Numbered from the stretch's first letter, positions 46,746-57,144 are shown. The stretch: 64,000 bases of DNA from Klebsiella spallanzanii (GCF_902158555.1 NZ_CABGGS010000003.1:214164-278163), one strand, 5' to 3'. Program-made: numbers and translations. Notes: generated by a model from the sequence alone, not told the origin.

Positions 46746-49256
46746 TTAATCGGCAATAATTTTAATACTCAGCAAGCCAATACCAAGTTTTCTACCATCG
46801 GCAGACTCACCGGCGTCTTTAGGGCTTTGAGGGTAAGGCGGGATAATCTCGATGCGTTTTGCACCCGCATGGTTAGCGAAATGCAATGCCTCTTCCGCCG
46901 CTTGCTCTCCGAGATTGAGACGTTGCTCTTCATTATCAACAATCACCCGCGCCTGTTGACCAATATTAGGGCCGTAGCCTTTACTGATTACCTGCAGCGT
47001 AAACCCTTTAGGTAAAGGCTGGATAAAGGAGAGGACCACTGCTGGTGCCGAGTTACCATCGCTCCAGCGACCCCAGTCTTCGGCATGGGATAATCCGGCG
47101 AAACTTTCGAGAAAATCAGGAACGCCAGGTTGATTAAACTGATAACCCTGTGCCGGGATTTGGCTTGCGGCTGACTGCGCTGACTTTTCGAGCTTTGGCA
47201 GCATGAACTCACTAAAAGAGGGTAGCAGCGTCATGCTGCCAAATGCGCTGAGATGATCGCCATCGAAGAACATCGAGTGACCGTTTTTCCAGACGTGACA
47301 CTCCGGGCCATCGCAGAGGATCGGGAAGGGATCCCAGATAGCAACCGCAGGCAGCGCGCGGATAACTTTGTTATAGCTTGCCAGAACAGGCGCACGATAC
47401 TTTTGCAGCAGATCTTGCGGCATGGTCATACCTTTCGCGCAGATAGGGTTGCTACGGTTGAACCAGTCCGAACAGCGGAAAGGCGGTAAGGAGAAGATGG
47501 GTTTCGGCGCTTCAAAAACGACATGAACTCCCTGGTCCACAAAGCTACGGAGCTTATCAATGGCGTAATCAACTGAGCGCTGCCGGTTTTCCTCGGCCTG
47601 GGCGCTAAAGAACGATTGTTGATGTCCCTGAGAACCAAAGTAGACCCACTGGTCGCTAAAGCGAGGCAGGCGCAATGAGGCGAGGAAAAGCACGTCGCCG
47701 GGCTGGATTCGTTGATGTATTGCGTGTAGCGAGTTTTCAGCCTGTTCGCGACATTGCGGATTATCAATATCGCGTTCGCTCTGAAAACTGATGAACGGGC
47801 AACCGCCGTTGCGATACACATTGATCTCAAGATTATTGCGAATAGCGAATTGTTTATACAATGCTGCGTAAGCCAGGGTGTGTGAGTCGCCGATAACATG
47901 TAATACCTGGTATCTTGACGCTTTTTCCTGCACGCAGCCTTCCGGTTTGAAAACTATCACCTCGACGCCATCTTGAATGATGGTTTGCGGATCGGCACGA
48001 CAACCAGGGTAATCTGGCGTCGCGGGGCCGCGATCCGGGTACCATAAATCGGCATCGGCGCTAACCTGGCTCAAGGAAATTTTTCCGGCCCGCGCATTCA
48101 TTGCCGAAGCACCCCACCAACTGATGGCAATAACGCAAAAACCCACGGCGATGATTGCAGGACCAGGCATCTGTCTTGCCATTTTGCTGCGCCGCATAGG
48201 GGTTTCGACAATATAGAAAGAGAGCGTAGCCATCACGAGGGTTAACGCGACAGCAAGCGCTTTGGTCAACGGCGTCTCAAGGCCATACGTCCAGCGGAAG
48301 AGAACGAAAACAGGCCAATGCCATAAATATAATGAGTAGGATGTTTTGCCAAAAAACAGAATGTAGCGATTTCCCAGCAAGCGGTGCAGCCAGGGGAAAC
48401 TGTTCTGTTTATACAACGAAAATAGTAATAGCAGCGTTGAGATAACGGCGAGTACTGCTCCCGGCATAGGGAAGTTGTCAGGCGTTGAGATCGCAAATGC
48501 GACAAAAAGTCCAGCCAGTGAAATCAGCGCGATAGGGCCGGAAAACCAGTTTTCCCGTCGTTTCGCCTCTGCGCTATTCAGCGTAATCAACTGATAGAGC
48601 AGTACACCTGAAGCCAGTTCCCAGAAGCGTCCGGGGCTTAGAAAATAAGCATTGGTAGGGTTGGCCTGTGATTCCCACGCTGAGAAAATCAAAGATATCA
48701 GCAGCCCGACGGCGAACAGTATTGCTGATGCTTTTCTACCGCGCTGGCCGTGCAGCCACGCAACAAATAGTATCGGGAATATCAGGTAGAACTGCTCTTC
48801 AACGCCTAAAGACCAGGTATGGGTAAAGGGGTTGAATTCTGTAGTGGGGGCGAAGTAGTCGCGTCCGTTAGCCGCCAGAATAAAGTTACTCAGGCCAACA
48901 AAGGCAAATAAGCCAGTTTGTTGGTTGACGTCACTTAGCCAGGAGCCAGGAATAAAGAGTGCGGAGACATAGCCGGTGATCAGTAAGCAGGCAATGAGGG
49001 CGGGGAAAATACGCTTTATCCTGCGCGCATAGAAGAATGCCAGAAAACGCCAGAAACCTTGCCCTTTGAAGTGGGTAATTGAGGCGCTGACGACAAACCC
49101 GGATATCACGAAGAATACATCGACGCCAACGAATCCTCCGGGTAACCATGCGGCATTGAGGTGGTAGATAATCACCGCGATAACCGCCAGGGCACGCAAT
49201 CCATCAATGAAGGGAAAATACTGCGACTGATCTTTTTGAATTCTTTTGTACTGCAT
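46746..49256 (-). CDS. Membrane O-acyltransferase with SGNH domain (OafA/YrhL type)
   Basis: An 836-residue protein. The N-terminal half (to about residue 380) is an acyltransferase-3 domain with about ten helices and the motif FIDGLRALAVIAVIIYHLNAAWLPGGFVGVDVFFVISGF in segments. The second half is a periplasmic SGNH hydrolase-like domain with the nucleophile in HVIGDSHTLAY. Such proteins add O-acetyl groups to O-antigen, capsule or peptidoglycan sugars. No polysaccharide genes adjoin it, so its target is unknown. The start could be GTG at 49265 or ATG at 49256; neither has a strong ribosome site. An intergenic hairpin separates it from pcaC. Confidence 0.88.
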   Translation of the reverse strand: MQYKRIQKDQSQYFPFIDGLRALAVIAVIIYHLNAAWLPGGFVGVDVFFVISGFVVSASITHFKGQGFWRFLAFFYARRIKRIFPALIACLLITGYVSALFIPGSWLSDVNQQTGLFAFVGLSNFILAANGRDYFAPTTEFNPFTHTWSLGVEEQFYLIFPILFVAWLHGQRGRKASAILFAVGLLISLIFSAWESQANPTNAYFLSPGRFWELASGVLLYQLITLNSAEAKRRENWFSGPIALISLAGLFVAFAISTPDNFPMPGAVLAVISTLLLLFSLYKQNSFPWLHRLLGNRYILFFGKTSYSLYLWHWPVFVLFRWTYGLETPLTKALAVALTLVMATLSFYIVETPMRRSKMARQMPGPAIIAVGFCVIAISWWGASAMNARAGKISLSQVSADADLWYPDRGPATPDYPGCRADPQTIIQDGVEVIVFKPEGCVQEKASRYQVLHVIGDSHTLAYAALYKQFAIRNNLEINVYRNGGCPFISFQSERDIDNPQCREQAENSLHAIHQRIQPGDVLFLASLRLPRFSDQWVYFGSQGHQQSFFSAQAEENRQRSVDYAIDKLRSFVDQGVHVVFEAPKPIFSLPPFRCSDWFNRSNPICAKGMTMPQDLLQKYRAPVLASYNKVIRALPAVAIWDPFPILCDGPECHVWKNGHSMFFDGDHLSAFGSMTLLPSFSEFMLPKLEKSAQSAASQIPAQGYQFNQPGVPDFLESFAGLSHAEDWGRWSDGNSAPAVVLSFIQPLPKGFTLQVISKGYGPNIGQQARVIVDNEEQRLNLGEQAAEEALHFANHAGAKRIEIIPPYPQSPKDAGESADGRKLGIGLLSIKIIAD

Positions 49257-49644
49257 ATTCGCCACTCTAATATCACTCTATGAGGGTGATTTTTTATCAA
49301 GTCCTGGTTAGCTCGTTCAAAAAGCTAGCCGACCTTAATCAACAATATGATTAATCTGTCTTTCAGGGTTTTTCCGCGCTGAAGCTACGTGGATTCAGTA
49401 ACAATTTGCATTTCGTTTTGTGATCTAAAATATTCGCCGCGACAATATATTTGATTGTGAAGAAAATGTGGAGGGATAAACGGGGAAAAAACAAATTGTT
49501 TTATCCAAATTGGGATGGATTACCTATTTCTCAGGCTTACTTCTATGTAAGAACGAAGGTATTTATTACGCAACAGCTGCTGTAGTCACTGGCGATAACA
49601 TGCGCCGGGCGGAATGTATCTACCCGGCACTGGAGTTATATTAG
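49257..49644. other. AT-rich intergenic region
   Basis: About 388 bp without a gene, holding the promoter of the acyltransferase gene and the 3' end of the transporter transcript. A GC-rich pair, GCCGGG/CCCGGC near 49605-49628, could form a loose REP-like hairpin after the transporter. Nothing else recognised. Confidence 0.5.
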
Positions 49645-51030
49645 CTATGCCGGGCGCGCCTCAGCGTTCGGCTCCTCTGTTGCCGCTTCCGCGCCCTGGC
49701 GGCGCAGCGCCAGCAGCCGACAAATCTCCGCGTGTTTCTCCTCGGTGAAAGTAAAGCGGGACATGCAGAGCAAACGAATCAACGATCCGATAGCCGGAAG
49801 CAGGCAGATACCGAAGAACAGACCGGTCAGAACACCGTCGCTCTGGCTTTGCGCCTGCGGAATGTAGTCAATCATCGTTAGCCAGATACCAATCAGACCA
49901 CCACCTACCGCTACTGACATCTTGCCGGTAAATGTCTGACCGGAGAAGGTGATGGCCGCGCAACGACGATGCGTGTGATATTCGGCATACTCGATGGTGT
50001 CGGCAATCATCGACGAAGTCAGGATATTGCTCATCATCACAAATAGCGTACTGAGGCCAAGTAGCAGGAAGAGTAGCACCACGTTCTGGTAACCGATAAA
50101 CCACATCAGCAGACGCACAACGATATCCAGCGTGCAAAGGATCATAAACAGGCGGCGCTTTTGCATATGCCGGGTGAGAAGCGGGGCAACCAGGCAGATC
50201 ACGGCGGCAACAATTCCCATTATGCCGATTGCCATCTGCAGGCTGGCATCGCCCAGGTTGTAGATAAAGAAGTAGATATAAATACCGTTCGCGACGTTGT
50301 GAAAGACGCAAAAGAAAAACGACAGCAGAATGATAAATAGCGGTTTGTTGTGCCGCAGATTACGGAAAGTGTCGCGAATGGTGACCTTTTCCGGGCTGGG
50401 CGGTACGCGTTCTTTAATCTGCAGAAAGCCGTTAAGCATCAGCGGCAGACCCACCAGCATCATCACCAGCGCGGCCATGAAATAGCCTTTGTCATTGCTG
50501 TACTGAGCGAAGAACGCTGCCAGTTTAGGGAAGAAAATATTCGCGCAGGCGATGCCGGCGTTAACCCCGAGCATGGCGGCGGTTACCGCACGGGTGCGTT
50601 GACCAGAATCGTTGGTCATCACCGACGACATCGACCAGAACGGAATATCGGAAATTGCGTACAGGGTGCCCCACAGAATGTAGGTCACTCCGGCGTAAAG
50701 GATCTTCGTGGTGAGATCGGCCTCTATTTTGTAAAACGCCAGCAGGGTGACCCCGGTTATCAGCAGCGGCGCGATCAGCAGGAAATGACGAAACTTACCG
50801 AAACGGCTGTTTAGCGTATCCATAATACTGGCGAAGAGCGGGTCATGAATCGCGTCCCAGGCACGAGCGATTAAAAAGATGGTGCTCGCCGCCAGAGCGG
50901 AGATCCCCAGCACGTCGGTATAAAAATAGTTAATAAATGAACCCACTAAACCAAAGCTAAAACACTGACCTAAACCATAGCCAAAATAGGACCATAACTC
51001 GCGAGAAGGTATTTTCATGGTGCTTGCCAT
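49645..51030 (-). CDS. GPH-family sugar:cation symporter
   Basis: A 461-residue transporter of the glycoside-pentoside-hexuronide family (MelB/YicJ type), with about 12 helices. The N-terminal motif ELWSYFGYGLGQCFSFGLVGSFINYFYTDVLG (in part) and ARAWDAIHDPLFASIMD, with the Asp residues that bind the coupling cation, are typical. Located just downstream of a glycoside hydrolase, it probably imports the hydrolase's oligosaccharide or glycoside substrate. The start at 51030 follows GAGGGAAC. The sugar cannot be deduced. Confidence 0.9.
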   Translation of the reverse strand: MASTMKIPSRELWSYFGYGLGQCFSFGLVGSFINYFYTDVLGISALAASTIFLIARAWDAIHDPLFASIMDTLNSRFGKFRHFLLIAPLLITGVTLLAFYKIEADLTTKILYAGVTYILWGTLYAISDIPFWSMSSVMTNDSGQRTRAVTAAMLGVNAGIACANIFFPKLAAFFAQYSNDKGYFMAALVMMLVGLPLMLNGFLQIKERVPPSPEKVTIRDTFRNLRHNKPLFIILLSFFFCVFHNVANGIYIYFFIYNLGDASLQMAIGIMGIVAAVICLVAPLLTRHMQKRRLFMILCTLDIVVRLLMWFIGYQNVVLLFLLLGLSTLFVMMSNILTSSMIADTIEYAEYHTHRRCAAITFSGQTFTGKMSVAVGGGLIGIWLTMIDYIPQAQSQSDGVLTGLFFGICLLPAIGSLIRLLCMSRFTFTEEKHAEICRLLALRRQGAEAATEEPNAEARPA

Positions 51031-51087
51031 CGTGTGTTCCCTCAAGCTCCGTCCGCATTGGTCGGAGCGTCTGTAGAGATAATGTTT

Positions 51088-52179
51088 TTATGCTTTATTA
51101 GGATGCAGCCCAATCCGGCTCAGTTTGTGTACCAGCGCCATTTCGGCTTTAGCAAACGGAATGCCGTTTTCATCAAATACATCGTGGAACCACAGACGGC
51201 AGTAGTCAGGAGTGTTTTTCATTACTACCGGCCACGGCAGCCAGGTCTGTGTTTTTCCGCGTACCAGCCCCCACTGATAAGGGGCAATATTGGCGGTATG
51301 CATGAGCGGGAGCTGTTCCTCAATCAGGCTGCCGACATGGCGCGCCAGCCACTCGGTGCAGAACAACGGCCTCCCATGCTGTTGAAGCTGGTGAATAATG
51401 GCGACCATTCGCGCAGTGTTGGTATAGGCGTGAAAACTAATGACATCAGAGAGCGCCAGCGCCGCCTGGTCTAAAGGGTGCTGATAGAAGACTTCGTTTT
51501 CCTTTTCCTCCGGCAATTTCCATGCGCAGACGGTGAGCGGCTGCGTCGGATCCTCTTCCCGCACCCAGCGAAATGCCGACTGCATGAGTTCGAGGGCGTA
51601 ATGCTCCAGCTTTTCGTCATACAGCACTTCCACAGTGCCGGTAGAAAAAATCCCGCGATTACCTGGCTCGTTATACAGATCCCAAAGCAGCACGCGGCGA
51701 TCGTCACGAAACTGACGCACGATATCGCGTAAATAGCGTTCGACTTCCGGCCAGGCGTCACGATTGCAGACGATTTCCCGCCCCGGGCTGGCGGCTGCCT
51801 GGCTGTTGTGTTTACCGGGCTCCGGGGCTTTTTGCGGACCAAGATAGGGTTCATCGCCAGAGAATCCACAATCATCCATCAGCGTGAGCATTGTGCGAAG
51901 GCCGCGTTTATCGGCCAGCTCCAGAAACCGATCGATACGGGCAATCAACCCATCGCGATCGTGCTGCCAGACAATAAACGGCAGATTGATGCGCAGGGAG
52001 TTGTAGCCCACATCTGCCGCCCAGCCCAGTTCACGGTCGATAGTTTTTGCATCAAAGGTTTCCGCCTGCCAGATATCGGTCCAGTTCACCGCCGTCGATG
52101 GTAGATAATTAAAACCGCATAGCCAGCCCTGCTGCTGATACCAGTTCTGCGCCTGTTCTGTTGTCCACTGCTGTTTCAT
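51088..52179 (-). CDS. Clan GH-A glycoside hydrolase, GH5-like
   Basis: A 363-residue predicted cytoplasmic (no signal peptide) TIM-barrel glycosidase. WDLYNEPGN near residue 168 supplies the acid/base Glu after Asn, and [10 protein letters not shown] near 275 supplies the nucleophile Glu on the end of a later strand, the pattern of clan GH-A. The family is often annotated as cellulase, xylanase or mannanase, but a cytoplasmic enzyme beside a GPH transporter would act on a short imported glycoside. It begins the operon, 58 bp upstream of the transporter gene. Confidence 0.85.
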   Translation of the reverse strand: MKQQWTTEQAQNWYQQQGWLCGFNYLPSTAVNWTDIWQAETFDAKTIDRELGWAADVGYNSLRINLPFIVWQHDRDGLIARIDRFLELADKRGLRTMLTLMDDCGFSGDEPYLGPQKAPEPGKHNSQAAASPGREIVCNRDAWPEVERYLRDIVRQFRDDRRVLLWDLYNEPGNRGIFSTGTVEVLYDEKLEHYALELMQSAFRWVREEDPTQPLTVCAWKLPEEKENEVFYQHPLDQAALALSDVISFHAYTNTARMVAIIHQLQQHGRPLFCTEWLARHVGSLIEEQLPLMHTANIAPYQWGLVRGKTQTWLPWPVVMKNTPDYCRLWFHDVFDENGIPFAKAEMALVHKLSRIGLHPNKA

Positions 52180-52189
52180 CGTTGCCTCA

Positions 52190-52214
52190 TTAGCTGATAA
52201 TAATTAGCTAATAA
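52190..52214. promoter_or_regulatory. Direct repeats upstream of the GH gene
   Basis: TTAGCTGATAA (52190-52200) and TTAGCTAATAA (52204-52214) are repeats 14 bp apart, 11 bp upstream of the hydrolase start. They could be binding sites for the divergent LacI-type regulator or part of the promoter. The half-site arrangement is not palindromic, so this is tentative. Confidence 0.35.
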
Positions 52215-52365
52215 ATATTAGTTGGTGTATAAATGAGCAAATGGCGAAGTAAAAAAAAGCGAAGAGGATCACAATCCTGGCGGTGGCAGGGCAAAGAAAC
52301 GTGAGCGAAAGCGCAGCTAACGCAATCTACGGTTATGATGTTGGTTCCGTACGCGAAGGGAAGGG

Positions 52366-53376
52366 ATGATGAAACGCAAAACCAAAGTGACGATGAACGA
52401 TATTGCCAGAGCCGCTGGGGTTTCTCAGGCAACGGTGTCGCTGGTGCTCAATCAGTCACGCAATATAAAACTTAGCGAAGAGACCCGCCAGAGAGTTATT
52501 GAGGTGGCAACCGCGCTGGGTTACGACCGTCTACCCGCGATTCACTCCCCGCGCAATCAGCAAGAGATAGCCCTGCTCATTAGCTCGCTGCAGAGCTACG
52601 ATCCGTTTATTGATGCCATCAGCCAGGCCCGAGAAGCGGCGTGGCGCAATGAAATTCTGCTGACGGTGTATGAATATGGCGATGATGCCGAGCTGGCGAT
52701 CAACATTATCCGTCAGCTTGAGAAGCGTAACTGCGTAGGGATTATCCTGGCTTCGCCGGTGACCACTATCACTGACATGTCGCAGTTTCGCGATTGTACT
52801 GAACTGCCGCTGGTGCTGCTCAACCAGCGCGATCCTGATTCTCCACTGCTGCCGTCTTTTGTCCCGGATGATTACGCTAACGCCTTTCAGGTGACGCGCC
52901 ATTTGATTAATCAGGGGGCGCAGCGGGTAGCGCATATCACCGGCGAAGCGTGGATGGAAGCGACAAAACAGCGACTGGCGGGATGGCGTGCGGCGCTGGA
53001 ACAGGCGGGGATCACCGTTCAGGACGAATGGATTTGTGAAACCAACTGGCAGTTCAGCGAGTCCCATCAGGCGACGTTAAAGCTGCTGGCGCTGGAAACG
53101 CGCCCCGATGCTATCTTCTGCGCCAGCGACTGGCTGACGATTGGTTGCTATCAGGCGCTGGCAATGCAGGGCATCGCGATCCCTGAGGATATTCTGGTGG
53201 CGGGTTATGACGACCAGAAAATTTCTGAACAGCTCACCCCGCCCCTGACCAGTATTCAGTTACCCTACAGTGAACTGGGACGTCTGGCCGTTGAGTATTT
53301 GTGCAACGAGGAAGATGCCGCAACCCACGTGACGCTTGCCGGGCGGCTGAAAACACGGAAATCGAGCCAGCGCTGA
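52366..53376 (+). CDS. LacI-family regulator of the GPH-GH operon
   Basis: A 336-residue LacI/GalR-type protein. The helix-turn-helix and hinge are KVTMNDIARAAGVSQATVSLVLNQSRNIKLS (in part); the effector domain covers about 65-330. It is divergent from the hydrolase-transporter pair, the usual layout for a local sugar repressor. The effector is unknown. A ribosome site AAGGGA precedes a double ATG. Confidence 0.9.
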   Translation: MMKRKTKVTMNDIARAAGVSQATVSLVLNQSRNIKLSEETRQRVIEVATALGYDRLPAIHSPRNQQEIALLISSLQSYDPFIDAISQAREAAWRNEILLTVYEYGDDAELAINIIRQLEKRNCVGIILASPVTTITDMSQFRDCTELPLVLLNQRDPDSPLLPSFVPDDYANAFQVTRHLINQGAQRVAHITGEAWMEATKQRLAGWRAALEQAGITVQDEWICETNWQFSESHQATLKLLALETRPDAIFCASDWLTIGCYQALAMQGIAIPEDILVAGYDDQKISEQLTPPLTSIQLPYSELGRLAVEYLCNEEDAATHVTLAGRLKTRKSSQR

Positions 53377-53380
53377 TTGC

Positions 53381-53403
53381 AAAAAGGCCGCCATTCGGCG
53401 GCC
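53381..53403 (-). terminator. Terminator of fumB
   Basis: GGCCGCC (53386-53392) and GGCGGCC (53397-53403) with loop ATTC. On the minus strand five T follow, so it ends the fumB transcript, convergent with the LacI-type gene. Confidence 0.88.
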
Positions 53404-53426
53404 GTAAAAGTCAGGTTAACCCCTTT

Positions 53427-55076
53427 TTAACGCTGTGAACAACCCGCGCACTGCTTATTCTGGATCTGCTGGAAGAAGTCGTTGCCTTTGTCATCCACCA
53501 GGATAAACGCCGGGAAGTTTTCCACTTCGATTTTCCAGATGGCCTCCATCCCCAACTCCGGATACGCCACGCACTCCAGGCTCTTAATACTCTGCTGCGC
53601 CAGCACCGCCGCCGGGCCGCCGATGCTGCCGAGGTAGAAACCGCCGTGTTGGTGGCAGGCATCGGTCACCTGCTGACTGCGGTTGCCTTTGGCCAGCATT
53701 ACCATGCTGGCGCCGTGAGATTGCAGCAGGTCGACGTAAGAATCCATCCGACCCGCGGTGGTTGGGCCGAGAGAGCCGGAAGCGTAGCCTTCCGGAGTCT
53801 TCGCCGGACCTGCGTAGTAAATCGGGTGATCTTTCACGTACTGCGGCAGCTCTTCACCGTTATCAATCAGCTCTTTCAGCTTCGCGTGGGCGATATCGCG
53901 AGCCACAATAATCGTGCCGTTGAGGGTCAGGCGAGTTGATACCGGGTGGGCGGAAAGCTGAGCCAGAATGTCGCTCATCGGCTGATTCAGGTTGATGCTA
54001 ACCACGTTGCCTTCGCCCTGCTGGCGCAGGTGTTCAGGAATATACTGGCCCGGATTGCTCTCCAGTTTCTCAATCCAGATACCGTGGCGGTTGATTTTGG
54101 CTTTGATATTACGGTCTGCCGAGCAGGAGACGCCCATGCCCACCGGGCAGGATGCGCCGTGGCGCGGCAGACGAATGACGCGGATATCGTGCGCGAAGTA
54201 TTTGCCGCCAAACTGTGCGCCGAGGCCGAGGTTTTGCGCCTCAAGCTGTAGCTCCTGTTCCAACTGAATATCGCGGAAAGCCTGACCGTGCTCGTTGCCT
54301 TCGGTCGGCAGCCCGTCGTAGTAGTGGGTGGAGGCCAGCTTGACCGTTTTTAGCGTGGCTTCCGCCGACGTCCCGCCAATCACAAAAGCGATATGGTACG
54401 GCGGGCAGGCGGCGGTGCCGAGGGTGCGCATCTTCTCTACAAGGTAGTTTTTCAGTTTTGCCGGAGTGATCAGCGCCTTAGTTTCCTGATACAGGTAGGT
54501 TTTGTTGGCTGAGCCGCCGCCTTTAGCCATGCACAGAAACTTGTATTCGTCGCCATCGACGCTGTAGAGATCGATTTGCGCGGGCAGGTTAGTGCCGGTG
54601 TTGACCTCTTTATACATATCCAGCGCGGCGTTCTGCGAGTAGCGCAGGTTGTCTTCGGTATAGGTGTTATAGACGCCGCGGGCGAGGGCTGCTTCATCGC
54701 CACCGCCGGTCCACACACGCTGGCCTTTTTTACCCATAATAATCGCCGTACCGGTATCCTGGCAGGTTGGCAGCACGCCCTTGGCGGCGATTTCTGAGTT
54801 ACGCAGAAACTGTAGCGCCACGTATTTATCGTTGTCGCTGGCTTCCGGGTCGAGAAGGATCTGCGCGACCTGTTTCTGGTGGGAAACGCGCAGCATAAAC
54901 GCCGCATCGTGGAAGGCCTGCTGCGCCAGAAGAGTGAGGGCTTCAGGCTCTACTTTAAGGATTTCCTGGCCTTCAAATTCGGCCACGGAAACGTGCTCAT
55001 TGCTCAGCAGATAATATTCAGTTTCATCTTTTGCTAACGGAAACGCTTCCTGATAGACAAAGGGTTTAGTCGACAT
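53427..55076 (-). CDS. fumB: Class I fumarase, FumB-like
   Basis: A 549-residue iron-sulfur fumarase, a close paralogue of the FumA at 23493. The cluster Cys are in [16 protein letters not shown] and GVSCSADRN. In E. coli FumB works mainly anaerobically, turning malate to fumarate for respiration, and is under FNR and DcuSR control. Its place beside a dicarboxylate carrier, a fumarate reductase and dcuSR supports that role. The start at 55076 ([14 protein letters not shown]) matches FumA; the frame extends to 55115. It is 55 bp downstream of the transporter and probably in the same transcript. Confidence 0.93.
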   Translation of the reverse strand: MSTKPFVYQEAFPLAKDETEYYLLSNEHVSVAEFEGQEILKVEPEALTLLAQQAFHDAAFMLRVSHQKQVAQILLDPEASDNDKYVALQFLRNSEIAAKGVLPTCQDTGTAIIMGKKGQRVWTGGGDEAALARGVYNTYTEDNLRYSQNAALDMYKEVNTGTNLPAQIDLYSVDGDEYKFLCMAKGGGSANKTYLYQETKALITPAKLKNYLVEKMRTLGTAACPPYHIAFVIGGTSAEATLKTVKLASTHYYDGLPTEGNEHGQAFRDIQLEQELQLEAQNLGLGAQFGGKYFAHDIRVIRLPRHGASCPVGMGVSCSADRNIKAKINRHGIWIEKLESNPGQYIPEHLRQQGEGNVVSINLNQPMSDILAQLSAHPVSTRLTLNGTIIVARDIAHAKLKELIDNGEELPQYVKDHPIYYAGPAKTPEGYASGSLGPTTAGRMDSYVDLLQSHGASMVMLAKGNRSQQVTDACHQHGGFYLGSIGGPAAVLAQQSIKSLECVAYPELGMEAIWKIEVENFPAFILVDDKGNDFFQQIQNKQCAGCSQR

Positions 55077-55131
55077 TGCTTTGCTCCCTAAGAGTAAAAA
55101 CCGCCGGGGTTTCACGCCCGACGGTTATGAA

Positions 55132-56637
55132 TCAGAACATCATGGACATCCACGGATAGCCAATCAGCAGCAGGGCGGCCAGGAAGATGGCGCCGAAGAT
55201 GGTGCCGAGACGCCAGTAGTCTTTGGTCGGCAGATAGCCGCTGCCGTAGTAAATTGGGCTTGGGCCAGTGCCGTACGGGGTGATGATTCCCATCACGCCG
55301 AGTGAGGTCACCATCAGCAGAACGAACACCTGCATATTCATACCCGGAATGGTAGAGGCGATGGTCAGCATTGCCGGCAGCAGCGCGGTGGTGTGCGCAG
55401 TGGTACTGGCAAACAGATAGTGCAGCAGATAGAACGCCAGCAGCAGCACGACGGTGGCCACGCCCGGGGAGATGCCGCTCATCAGCGCGCCGCCTTCTTT
55501 GCCCAGCCAGGCGATAAAGCCGGTAGAGGAGAGGCCGTCGGCCAGCGCAACCAGGGTGGCGAACCAGGCGAAGGTATTCCATGCCGCTTTGTTACTGGTG
55601 ATATCGTTCCAGGAGAGTACGCCGGTCCACAACATCAACACGATAACCAGCAGGGCGGCCAGCGCGGGTTCAATCCATTCGGCGGCGAAGATCCACATCA
55701 TCAGCGCGAAGCAGACAAAAACCAGCAGCAGGATTTCATTACGTGACAGACGACCGAGTTTCTCAAGTTCGCGGGCAGCCCACAGCGGCACTTCATTGTT
55801 AACCTTCACTTCCGGCGGGTAGAACCAGTAGGCCAGCAGCGGCATTGCCAGAATCAGCAGGATACCCAGCGGCAGGAAGGCGATAAACCAGGTGCCCCAG
55901 GAGATGTTAATGCCAACGATGCTTTTCACCAGCGCCAGCGCCAGCAGGTTCGGCGCCAGCGCAGAGAGGAACATGGAGCTGGTGATGCAGGCGGCGGTGA
56001 TGGCTACCCACATCAGATAAGAACCAATGCGGCGCGCGCTCGGGTCGTTAGGTTTAGAACCATACAGCGGCGGCAGGTTAGCGATAATCGGGTAGATAGT
56101 CCCGCCGCTACGTGCGGTGTTAGAGGGTGTAAACGGTGCCAACAGCAGGTCAGCGAAGGTAATGGCGTAGCCCAGCGTCAGGCTGCGGCGGCCCAGATAT
56201 TTCACCAGAATCAGCGCCAGACGGCGGCCAAACTGGGTTTTATCGTAGCCTGCGGCAAACATAAAGGCACCGAAGATAAGCCACACGGTGGAGTTACCAA
56301 AACCGCTCACCGCCCATTTAAAGGAAGCGCCTGCGAGCTTGAAGTTTGGCGCGGCCAGCTGTTCAGGGCTGAACAGTAACCATTGGCTGCACAGGGCAAT
56401 CACCACCACGCCCGTGATGCCAATCACCGCGCCAGGCAGCGGTTCGAAGATCAGGCCGACGATCACGCCGACGAAAATAGCAAAGTAGTGCCAGGCATAA
56501 GGAGGCAGGCCATCGGGCACCGGGACGAACAGCAGGAGAACGGCGACGATAATGGGCATTGCCATCATCAGTAGACGTTTGTAAGCAGCATTGGTTGCTG
56601 CACCGGCAGGCGGTATGGTTGTCTTTTTCTCTTTCAT
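55132..56637 (-). CDS. DASS-family di/tricarboxylate transporter
   Basis: A 501-residue transporter of the divalent anion:sodium symporter family (CitT/TtdT/YbhI group). Twelve or so helices and two hairpins are apparent. The substrate motif SNT is in FTPSNTARSGGTIYPI, and its counterpart in the second half is FASTTAHTTALLP (STT). Relatives are succinate exchangers for citrate, tartrate or malate. Beside fumB and fumarate reductase it is probably a malate or fumarate importer exchanging succinate. The exact substrate is open. A start at 56637 is taken; upstream 56652 is TTG. An FNR box lies 195 bp upstream. Confidence 0.9.
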   Translation of the reverse strand: MKEKKTTIPPAGAATNAAYKRLLMMAMPIIVAVLLLFVPVPDGLPPYAWHYFAIFVGVIVGLIFEPLPGAVIGITGVVVIALCSQWLLFSPEQLAAPNFKLAGASFKWAVSGFGNSTVWLIFGAFMFAAGYDKTQFGRRLALILVKYLGRRSLTLGYAITFADLLLAPFTPSNTARSGGTIYPIIANLPPLYGSKPNDPSARRIGSYLMWVAITAACITSSMFLSALAPNLLALALVKSIVGINISWGTWFIAFLPLGILLILAMPLLAYWFYPPEVKVNNEVPLWAARELEKLGRLSRNEILLLVFVCFALMMWIFAAEWIEPALAALLVIVLMLWTGVLSWNDITSNKAAWNTFAWFATLVALADGLSSTGFIAWLGKEGGALMSGISPGVATVVLLLAFYLLHYLFASTTAHTTALLPAMLTIASTIPGMNMQVFVLLMVTSLGVMGIITPYGTGPSPIYYGSGYLPTKDYWRLGTIFGAIFLAALLLIGYPWMSMMF

Positions 56638-56799
56638 AATGAGTATCTGCAAGTAGTTAAAAATAAGGTTCTGTCACCGGGCAACCATGCGATTTCTTTA
56701 GTTGCAAAACTTTCTTTAATTATTAATTGTCGGATCTGGTTAGTGCGATGACGATTATTTAACGCTGTTTGTTGGGCGTTAAATTAAAATGTTTGGATA

Positions 56800-56807
56800 T
56801 TTATATA
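56800..56807 (-). promoter_or_regulatory. Candidate -10 element for the carrier-fumB transcript
   Basis: On the minus strand this AT run reads TATATAAA. It lies 32-36 bp from the FNR box centre, the spacing of a class II FNR-activated promoter, and points towards the carrier gene. It would give a leader of about 160 nt. Confidence 0.4.
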
Positions 56808-56831
56808 TTGCGCTTTCATACGCTGTTGCAA

Positions 56832-56845
56832 TTGATTGAGATCAA
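56832..56845. promoter_or_regulatory. Consensus FNR box
   Basis: TTGATTGAGATCAA matches the FNR consensus TTGAT-N4-ATCAA exactly. It sits in the divergent region between the dicarboxylate carrier and frd, consistent with anaerobic induction of one or both. Confidence 0.92.
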
Positions 56846-57144
56846 GAAAAGCAGGTTGCTAGCGACTTTTTTTAATTTATTGATAACCCTATATGATGAG
56901 GTGGTTATTTGTTTAAAATAACGATAAATGTTAAATTCAATAAAATAACATTTGTCTTTATTTTTCCATGTGACTGTTTTGCATAATAAAATTATTGCCT
57001 TTGAGATTTTAAATCATTAACAAAAGTTTCTTTTTTGTTATGGTGTGTTTGCGTTATGTGAATGATGTATTTAAATTTAATAATACAATAGAGGTATTGG
57101 TGTTATTGCTGGTATTAAATAGTTTTTTAACTAACGTAATTACT

